Of a stretch of 59,077 bases of DNA, positions 54,005-59,077 are shown one piece after another. The DNA comes from Flavobacteriales bacterium (GTDB taxonomy: Bacteria > Bacteroidota > Bacteroidia > Flavobacteriales_D > Crocinitomicaceae). A program made the position numbers and the translations under genes. The notes below the pieces were generated by a model. It worked only from the letters and a program-made list of their open reading frames with translations. It made no database searches and was not told the DNA's origin. The stretch spans positions 1-59,077 of the forward strand of contig CANITF010000016.1 of the NCBI GenBank assembly GCA_947470515.1, read 5' to 3'. Each line of letters starts with the position of its first letter. Position 1 is the first letter of the stretch.

Positions 54005-55860
54005 GTTAGGCACAATAGCAGGACTCAAGAACAGTTTAATCAATGCTTTAGACAGTACAAGCAATTGATCTGAAAACGATATTTATTTGAGCTATGTTTA
54101 TAATTCAGAAATAAAATTGACTATTATGAAATACTCCTTCTCACTTTTTATATTTTGCTTTTTGTTCAATTTCAATTCAAATTCGCAAATAAATTCAACC
54201 TTTCTCGAGCATAATAATGTTTCTGCATATATTTCAGATGCAGGTACATATTTTTTAAATTTTGTGAATCCTGGAATGGGATACGAAGTGCCGAAAGGAT
54301 CCGGTCGTCATGCTATTTACACAACTCAATTTTGGTTTGCTGGAAAAGATGGGCTTGATAGTTTGCATTTCGTTCAAGGCGGCTCACCCTCGCAGGGAAG
54401 AGATATCTTCAACGGTCCTGTTTCTGGTGTAGGAACATACACTTCGCCTGAATATCAAGCCGCATGGAGTAATTCAATGTGGAGCATTTGTCAATCAGAC
54501 ATTGATCAATTCAAATTGTGGTGGGAGTGTCAGAACGGAATTATTACAACGGGGTGTGGTTCCGTAAATCCTCCTTCGAACGAGGCTCTACAAACGATCT
54601 TTGATTGGCCCGCACATGGAGATGTTTCTTCAGGACAATCCTTTTATTTAGCACCTTTTTATGATTATAATTCTGATGGAATCTATGACCCAAATGATGG
54701 GGATTATCCTATTATCAAAGGATGTTGCGCAACGTATTTAATACAAAATGATGTAGCTGAAGCACATTCATATACCAACACAGATTCCATTGGCATAGAA
54801 TTACATATTATGTTTTACCAATATCAAACATGGGATTATTTAAATGATGTGACTTTCATCGACATTAAGGCAATAAATCGTGGTGGTATAAATTATCCTG
54901 AATTTGCGCACAGCATTTTTGTTGATGCAGATCTTGGTTACTATGGCGATGACTTCTTCGGATGTGATTCAGTAAACAATGTCATGTATTTTTACAATGC
55001 AGATAATAATGATGAAGATGGGTTTCCAGCATTGGGCTATGGCGTAGACCCGCCCGCACTAGGAATTGTCACCTTACAACAGGAAATGTCTTCTTGTGCT
55101 TATTACATGAATGCGGGTGGAAACTTAATTTCTGAAAAGTGGAATATTATGAATGGTCTTCAATTTTCAGGTAATCCATGGGTGAACCCTTCTGGTAATG
55201 AGACGCAATTTGTTTATTCTGGTAACCCAAATGTTCCATTAGAATGGAGTGAAATAAGTGCTGGGAATCCATCAGGAGATCGAAGAGGAATTTCGTCAAC
55301 ATCTGTTGGAGCTTTTAACGGTGGAGACACTTTATTACAATCCTATGCCATCGTATATGCTAGAGAAGGAAATAACCTAGAAAATGTTCAATCAATTATT
55401 GATTTAGCTTCTCAAGTACAGACATTTTTTGATACCGAATCAAATATTCCATGTATTAACGGAACTTGGAATGTACTCGAACTTGAAAATCTCCAAATAG
55501 AAATTGCGCCTAATCCATCAAGTGGCATACTATATATCTCAAGTGATCAGGAGAAACTTACATCAATTGTTATTTATAATACTCAAGGGAAAATAGTAAA
55601 GGAGTTTACACCTTCAAATTTTCATAAAATTGAGATCGATTTAAGCAATCAAAGGAAAGGTTTGTACTTGATCCATATAAAAAGCGAGAAAGGAATCTCC
55701 GTTCAAAAAATAATCATTGAATAAAATAAATGTGCCTAACAGCTGCTCAAGCGCCAGCCCAAAATCTTGCTTCGAATGAACGGTAAAATCGAAAGAAAAA
55801 GTTCTATCTTCGAAACAACGATTTATTTAAAGAGTTGGGCCGTGCGCCTAGCAGCAAAAC
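54005..55860 (+). mobile_element. Integron-type gene cassette 1
   Basis: The unit begins at the core site GTTAGGC (54005-54011, a perfect GTTRRRY) and ends within attC1. Its first ten bases, GTTAGGCACA, are the exact reverse complement of TGTGCCTAAC (55731-55740), the R'' arm of its own attC. It contains one gene in the expected orientation, with the attC downstream of it. Confidence 0.8.
54126..55724 (+). CDS. T9SS-exported protein with type A C-terminal sorting domain
   Basis: About 532 residues from the ATG at 54126; an upstream in-frame TTG at 54087 would put 13 residues before the signal peptide and is rejected. Signal peptide about 1-21 (ending NSNSQ). The central part is a beta-rich, Trp/Tyr/Gly/Asp-rich extracellular region with calcium-binding-like Asp runs (YDYNSDGIYDPNDGDYP). 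The last 75 residues form a T9SS type A sorting domain (IEIAPNPSSGILYISS, IVIYNTQGKIV, KGLYLIHIKSEKG). So the product is secreted or surface-attached through the type IX system. It is the only gene of cassette 1. No enzymatic domain was recognised. Confidence 0.82.
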   Translation: MKYSFSLFIFCFLFNFNSNSQINSTFLEHNNVSAYISDAGTYFLNFVNPGMGYEVPKGSGRHAIYTTQFWFAGKDGLDSLHFVQGGSPSQGRDIFNGPVSGVGTYTSPEYQAAWSNSMWSICQSDIDQFKLWWECQNGIITTGCGSVNPPSNEALQTIFDWPAHGDVSSGQSFYLAPFYDYNSDGIYDPNDGDYPIIKGCCATYLIQNDVAEAHSYTNTDSIGIELHIMFYQYQTWDYLNDVTFIDIKAINRGGINYPEFAHSIFVDADLGYYGDDFFGCDSVNNVMYFYNADNNDEDGFPALGYGVDPPALGIVTLQQEMSSCAYYMNAGGNLISEKWNIMNGLQFSGNPWVNPSGNETQFVYSGNPNVPLEWSEISAGNPSGDRRGISSTSVGAFNGGDTLLQSYAIVYAREGNNLENVQSIIDLASQVQTFFDTESNIPCINGTWNVLELENLQIEIAPNPSSGILYISSDQEKLTSIVIYNTQGKIVKEFTPSNFHKIEIDLSNQRKGLYLIHIKSEKGISVQKIIIE

Positions 55861-55867
55861 GTTAGCA
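55734..55867 (+). other. attC1 (integron recombination site)
   Basis: 134 bp. R'' is GCCTAAC (55734-55740, perfect RYYYAAC) and R' is GTTAGCA (55861-55867). L'' GCTGCTCAAGCGC (55742-55754) pairs with L' TGCGCCTAGCAGC (55843-55855), with an unequal internal loop of extrahelical bases as in real attC sites. Inside, GCCCAA (55757-55762) pairs with TTGGGC (55835-55840). No long open frame crosses it. Confidence 0.8.
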
Positions 55868-56370
55868 GTAATCGACGCATATGATAAAGCATAGTTTAAT
55901 ATTTCTCATCTTGTTTACTATTTGTTCTTGTAAAAGAGGTACAAATGAAATGAAATTTGATATTGAAAAATGGAATGATGAATCGGATCGTGGATATTAT
56001 TATAACCGAAATGCAATGCTCGATGATTTAATGAATAATTATCATTTGAAAGGTAAAACTGTTGATGAAATAACTGCAATGTTCCACTACTTTGACTCAA
56101 CAGATAATAACATTTCATTCGAAGTATATCAGGAATGGAAAGGAATCGATCCATCCTACACGAAATATTTGAATTTGAGATTAAACAAGAACAAAATAGT
56201 GGATTCGGTTTATATAGACGAATTTCGAAGATGAAAAAGGACAACTGCTAACACACGTCTAGCAAAAAAGCCGTAATATCAATAACGAAAACGATCATGG
56301 AAAAGCTTTTGATTATTGATCGCAAATATTATTAATTTTAAAAATCGGCTTCTTCGCTAGGCGTGAAACC
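55861..56370 (+). mobile_element. Integron-type gene cassette 2
   Basis: A 510-base unit starting at GTTAGCAGT (55861-55869), the exact reverse complement of ACTGCTAAC (56244-56252) in its own attC2. It contains one small gene. Confidence 0.78.
55881..56234 (+). CDS. Small cassette-encoded lipoprotein
   Basis: A 117-residue lipoprotein with a signal peptide ending in TICSC (Cys at about 17). The mature part reads as a short helical-then-beta domain (RNAMLDDLMNNYHLKGKTVDE, ITAMFHYFDSTDN, YLNLRLNKNKIVDSVYI), similar to SmpA/BamE-type lipoproteins; this is a fold impression only. It begins 14 bases after the cassette 2 boundary and ends 11 bases before attC2, so it nearly fills the cassette. 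The function is unknown. Confidence 0.7.
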   Translation: MIKHSLIFLILFTICSCKRGTNEMKFDIEKWNDESDRGYYYNRNAMLDDLMNNYHLKGKTVDEITAMFHYFDSTDNNISFEVYQEWKGIDPSYTKYLNLRLNKNKIVDSVYIDEFRR

Positions 56371-56377
56371 GTTACCG
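56246..56377 (+). other. attC2 (integron recombination site)
   Basis: 132 bp. R'' region TGCTAAC (56246-56252) and R' GTTACCG (56371-56377). L'' CACGTCTAGC (56254-56263) pairs with L' GCTAGGCGTG (56356-56365) with one mismatch (a G-U type pair). The inner AAGCCG (56268-56273) pairs with CGGCTT (56346-56351). The central loop is AT-rich. Confidence 0.78.
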
Positions 56378-56438
56378 GCAAGCATAGGAAAACCGCTGAC
56401 GTTGAAATCAAAAGCAAAAAGATAAAAAACCATCAAAT

Positions 56439-56777
56439 ATGATAATAACAGGAAAAATAATCCAAATAATGCAACCCCAAACCGGGACAAGCGCAAAAGG
56501 ACCTTGGGAAAAACAAGAGTTTATTGTCGAAACTGACGGTCAATATCAAAAGAAAATTTCTTGCGTAATTTGGAAAGACAAGATAATCCTGGACCACATT
56601 AAAATTGATGCCCACCTTAAAATTAGTTTTGACATTGAAAGCCGAGAGTATAGCGGTAAGTGGTATACAGAAATAAAAGTTTGGAAAACTGAAATATATT
56701 CAAATGAAACTGGAGGCGTAAAAACGAATGAAAATTCAAATAATTCCTCTGTTGATGACAGCAATGATCCATTCTAA
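56439..56777 (+). CDS. DUF3127 OB-fold protein with SSB-like acidic tail
   Basis: A 112-residue protein. Residues 1-85 match the DUF3127 pattern (MIITGKIIQIMQPQTG, KGPWEKQEFIVETDGQYQKK, ESREYSGKWYTEIKVWK), a beta-rich OB-type fold related to single-stranded nucleic-acid binders. The tail is flexible and Asn/Ser-rich and ends VDDSNDPF. This resembles the DDDIPF tip with which SSB proteins recruit helicases and nucleases. It is 13 bases upstream of a NERD-helicase gene. I infer that the two proteins act together on DNA. Confidence 0.78.
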   Translation: MIITGKIIQIMQPQTGTSAKGPWEKQEFIVETDGQYQKKISCVIWKDKIILDHIKIDAHLKISFDIESREYSGKWYTEIKVWKTEIYSNETGGVKTNENSNNSSVDDSNDPF

Positions 56778-56790
56778 TTAAATTTATCAA

Positions 56791-58791
56791 ATGGAAGTAT
56801 ACGGAAAAGTACCCGAAGATGATGCCGAAAAGTCACTTTATGATTTCTGCACAGAGATTGATGTAAACGGGTCAGCATGGTTTAATCTCGATATCCCTGC
56901 AATTAATGAAATAGATGCTTTGTGTTGGTTCAAAGACTATGGATTTTTCATTGTTGAAACTAAAGGATTCAGGATAAATGATTTTAAAAGTGTAAATCTT
57001 GACTTTGTAGAGTATAGGAGTATAAATCATCAAAATAGATTTGGAAAGAAGCCTCCACCTTGGAAGCAAGCAAAAAATGCGTCAAGAATTTTATACACCT
57101 ATTTATGTGATATATATTATCGAAAAAATATATTTCCGGAAAAAAAGACCGAGTCTATAAAAAAATATGTTCCTCAAACATTTTCTCTGACATATTTTCC
57201 TTTCATTAGTGAATCTGAATTTAAATCTGCATTCCCAGACTGCTCCAATGCTCTACTTGATTATTTACTGTTCAATGATTGTCATAGTAATCATGATTAT
57301 TTATTTGATAAATTAAAGAAATTAGTTTACAGTCATGTAGTAATAAAATTTGCCAAAACAGATATTGATGAGATTGACAAGAACATAAGGAAGTTAACCT
57401 CTACATACAATGACCAGGTAATTGAAATATATAAAAACAAAATATTTTTAAGCACAGCTGAACTTAACACAAAAGAACCGTATGACAGGAGGATTATCGA
57501 CTTTATTGAAACGAAAGATGTTCAAGATGAAATAAAGGAAATTAATTTTGAATATCCAGTTCTACGAACTGGATATGCAGGTACTGGCAAGACAATAATT
57601 GCTTTAGCTGTGTTGAATAAATTTGCCTCTGAAGACAGGCAAGTATTATTTACTTGTTTCAATAAAGTTTTAGCGACTGACTTAAAAAGATTTACAAAGC
57701 TGTCATTTGAAAATCACTATAAATATTTATCGAACATTTTAATCAGTGATATTCATGCATTGATTCAGGAATATGCTCCAATGGAGAAAGCAATCGATAT
57801 TAACGCTTCTATGGAGAATACTGATGATAAGTTCAACAGACTTGTGGATCAAATAATTGAATCTGGTTATTTCAAGGGCGCTTTTGATTATATAGTAATT
57901 GATGAAGCGCAAGATTTAAAAGATTATGGATGGAAACTTATTCTGTATTTGTCTTCAAGGCAATTAAATAGCTTAATTGTTTTGAATGGGAAAGAACAAA
58001 ATCTGTACACTACAAACCCAAGTAAATATTTATTACAGTTCGAAGATATTTGTAAAAGAAATTCTAAAGAACTTGGCATTAAAGGAAATATAAAGCAGAA
58101 AAGAAGAATTTATAGGAATAGAACTAGAACATTTTTATATTCACAATCCTTTTTAGAGTTCTATCCCGAGGCAAGCAATACAATTCAATTTATTAAAAAG
58201 AATGAAAAGAAAACAGACCCTACTTTTGAATTTACAAGAGATCCTGGTAATTTCCCTTTTATACTTGTCAAAGGAAAAGAATACAAGATTTATAGGAAGT
58301 TTTTAAAAGCAATTAAATATTGTATAGATCAGAATAAAGAATTCGGACTTGGTGCATCTTCAATTTTAATAATAGTTCCTTACAAATACAATCCAAAAAA
58401 TAGAGAAAATAATAATTATAGAAATATCGCCACGAGAGCTCTGAAAGAATTAAATCAAGATTTTATTGATTATACAATAGACGATAACAGACGACTCGAT
58501 TATCGTTCTAACCAAGTTAGAATTGTGTCTTATCATTCTTCAAGAGGGTTAGAATCAAATTTTTCAATTGTTCTAGGATTTGAAGAATTGAAAAAATTAT
58601 CCGATAATTCGCAGTGCGATTATCATAAGCTAGGCTATATCGTTTTATCACGAGCAAAATATGAGACATATGTATTTATTGATGAGACCAAATCAGATGA
58701 TTTTTCTGATGCATTCATTGAATACACTGACTCAGTTTATAAAGAAATAGAACCAGAAACTAATTTTATTTATAAATATCCAAATACATAA
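56791..58791 (+). CDS. NERD nuclease-domain / SF1 (UvrD-like) helicase fusion
   Basis: A 666-residue protein. Residues about 10-110 form a NERD nuclease-related domain with the pattern NEIDALCWF...FIVETKG (Asp42, Glu56, Lys58), the D...ExK set of restriction-like nucleases. The helicase core follows: Walker A GYAGTGKT (261-268), Walker B DEAQD (371-375), motif RRIYRNRTR (near 437), VRIVSYHSSRGLESN (near 577) and motif VI YIVLSRAKYETYVF (near 615). NERD-helicases are known in mobile elements and defence islands. It fills most of cassette 3. A role in anti-phage defence or DNA processing is inferred, not shown. Confidence 0.85.
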   Translation: MEVYGKVPEDDAEKSLYDFCTEIDVNGSAWFNLDIPAINEIDALCWFKDYGFFIVETKGFRINDFKSVNLDFVEYRSINHQNRFGKKPPPWKQAKNASRILYTYLCDIYYRKNIFPEKKTESIKKYVPQTFSLTYFPFISESEFKSAFPDCSNALLDYLLFNDCHSNHDYLFDKLKKLVYSHVVIKFAKTDIDEIDKNIRKLTSTYNDQVIEIYKNKIFLSTAELNTKEPYDRRIIDFIETKDVQDEIKEINFEYPVLRTGYAGTGKTIIALAVLNKFASEDRQVLFTCFNKVLATDLKRFTKLSFENHYKYLSNILISDIHALIQEYAPMEKAIDINASMENTDDKFNRLVDQIIESGYFKGAFDYIVIDEAQDLKDYGWKLILYLSSRQLNSLIVLNGKEQNLYTTNPSKYLLQFEDICKRNSKELGIKGNIKQKRRIYRNRTRTFLYSQSFLEFYPEASNTIQFIKKNEKKTDPTFEFTRDPGNFPFILVKGKEYKIYRKFLKAIKYCIDQNKEFGLGASSILIIVPYKYNPKNRENNNYRNIATRALKELNQDFIDYTIDDNRRLDYRSNQVRIVSYHSSRGLESNFSIVLGFEELKKLSDNSQCDYHKLGYIVLSRAKYETYVFIDETKSDDFSDAFIEYTDSVYKEIEPETNFIYKYPNT

Positions 58792-58806
58792 TGACAAAAT
58801 GCCAGC

Positions 58807-58936
58807 CGTTAACAGCACCTAAAAAAAATGGCGGGAGACGTGCGAATATAAACAGTTGTGCAACTAATAAACATTGTGCGTGTAGACAGTTTAGTGTTCC
58901 AAAACTGCCACGTCTTTTAGCTGCAAACCGTTATCT
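58807..58936 (+). other. attC3 (integron recombination site)
   Basis: 130 bp. R'' region CGTTAAC (58807-58813) and R' GTTATCT (58930-58936). L'' GCACCTAAAA (58815-58824) pairs with L' TTTTAGCTGC (58915-58924) with one mismatch. An inner AGACGTG (58836-58842) pairs with CACGTCT (58909-58915) as an alternative. The R'' core departs more from consensus than in attC1. Confidence 0.7.
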
Positions 58937-59077
58937 GCAACCCCTTACACATTGCCAAACACCCCACATCCGAAAGGCAATGTAGAATTTCAGCTTCTAA
59001 TAATCTTGTTGTTTAAATAAAAAAAAGAGCTAAAAAATTGCGCAGGAAATGATGTTTTTTGTTAACTTATATATGAA
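58930..59077 (+). mobile_element. Start of a fourth cassette, cut by the window edge
   Basis: Begins at GTTATCTGC (58930). If it is a cassette, its own attC should carry GCAGATAAC beyond the window. It holds an 8-base inverted pair ACATTGCC/GGCAATGT (58949-58956 and 58976-58983) and no gene start that can be supported. Confidence 0.45.

Larger units (their letters stand above)
56371..58929 (+). mobile_element. Integron-type gene cassette 3 (two genes)
   Basis: A 2.56-kb unit starting at GTTACCGGC (56371-56379). This is the reverse complement of GCCGTTAAC (58805-58813) in its own attC3 at 8 of 9 bases. It carries two adjacent genes in the cassette orientation, which is large for a cassette. 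Confidence 0.75.

Noticed and set aside
53907-54011. A complete attC left of cassette 1
   Set aside because: No L'' complementary to the sequence just before GTTAGGC could be found at the distance seen in the other three sites.
58791-58985. 64-codon plus-strand open frame after the NERD-helicase gene
   Set aside because: It lies across attC3, is rich in Cys/Arg/Lys with no family look, and overlaps the palindrome arms; a chance frame.

Overview
The window is an AT-rich piece of a Bacteroidota chromosome, most likely from Flavobacteriales (a Crocinitomicaceae/Fluviicola-like organism is my guess). Support comes from PorT and a type IX secretion (T9SS) C-terminal sorting domain, Bacteroidota-type -7 promoter boxes (TAnnTTTG) instead of strong Shine-Dalgarno sites, Bacteroidota-restricted families (DUF4835, DUF4199, GSCFA, DUF3127), menaquinone genes (menB, menG), a Rho with a long Asn/Pro/Gln-rich insert, and a glycine-lipid-type acyltransferase pair. 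No rRNA, tRNA, CRISPR array or complete insertion sequence was seen.

Layout. 1-5.0 kb: a tightly packed run rpoZ-like, coaBC, DUF4835, recN, GSCFA. 5.3-7.2 kb (minus): an ECF sigma factor with a membrane-anchored PKD protein. 7.3-10.2 kb: malate dehydrogenase, a beta-helix lipoprotein and ribosomal protein L31 type B. 10.3-14.1 kb: a WG-repeat protein, a TonB-like protein and an AAC(3)-fold protein. 14.2-20.7 kb: DUF2130, menB, an alkaline-phosphatase-fold protein, a lipoprotein, 3-hydroxyacyl-CoA dehydrogenase, a DCC thiol protein and an alpha/beta hydrolase. 20.8-24.7 kb: an unusual operon of epimerase-CBS fusion, DAHP synthase, a KdsC-like phosphatase with an HTH-like N-terminus, and a saccharopine/alanine-dehydrogenase-like enzyme. 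24.9-28.6 kb: UMF1-type MFS permease, gcvT and a DAO-type oxidoreductase. 28.7-36.6 kb: a 1540-residue repeat protein, two unknowns and mpl. 36.6-43.5 kb: DUF4199, rho, a dicarboxylate symporter and uvrA. 43.8-47.3 kb: a second ECF sigma factor with small envelope proteins, then glsB/glsA-like acyltransferases. 47.5-53.9 kb: aminotransferase, heptose-7-P kinase, menG, porT, an FAD-dependent dehydrogenase and DUF3089.

The most interesting part is 54.0 kb to the end. Three consecutive gene units each end in a 130-134 bp imperfect palindrome with the architecture of an integron attC site. In each unit the first bases (GTT...) are the reverse complement of the R'' arm (...AAC) of that unit's own palindrome (10/10, 9/9 and 8/9 bases). 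That is expected if each unit was once a circular integron cassette. No integrase gene is visible on the expected (left) side, so this looks like an integrase-less cassette cluster or the edge of a larger integron. The cassettes carry a T9SS-exported protein, a small lipoprotein, and a two-gene module of a DUF3127 OB-fold protein with an SSB-like tail plus a NERD-nuclease/SF1-helicase fusion, a plausible anti-phage or DNA-processing module. A fourth cassette starts near the right edge.

Smaller points: dispersed intergenic repeats, a perfect 18-bp inverted repeat around 19.1-19.3 kb, a terminator enclosing a REP-like palindrome, short tandem repeats at 49.7-49.8 kb, and a rho terminator that overlaps the promoter of the next gene.
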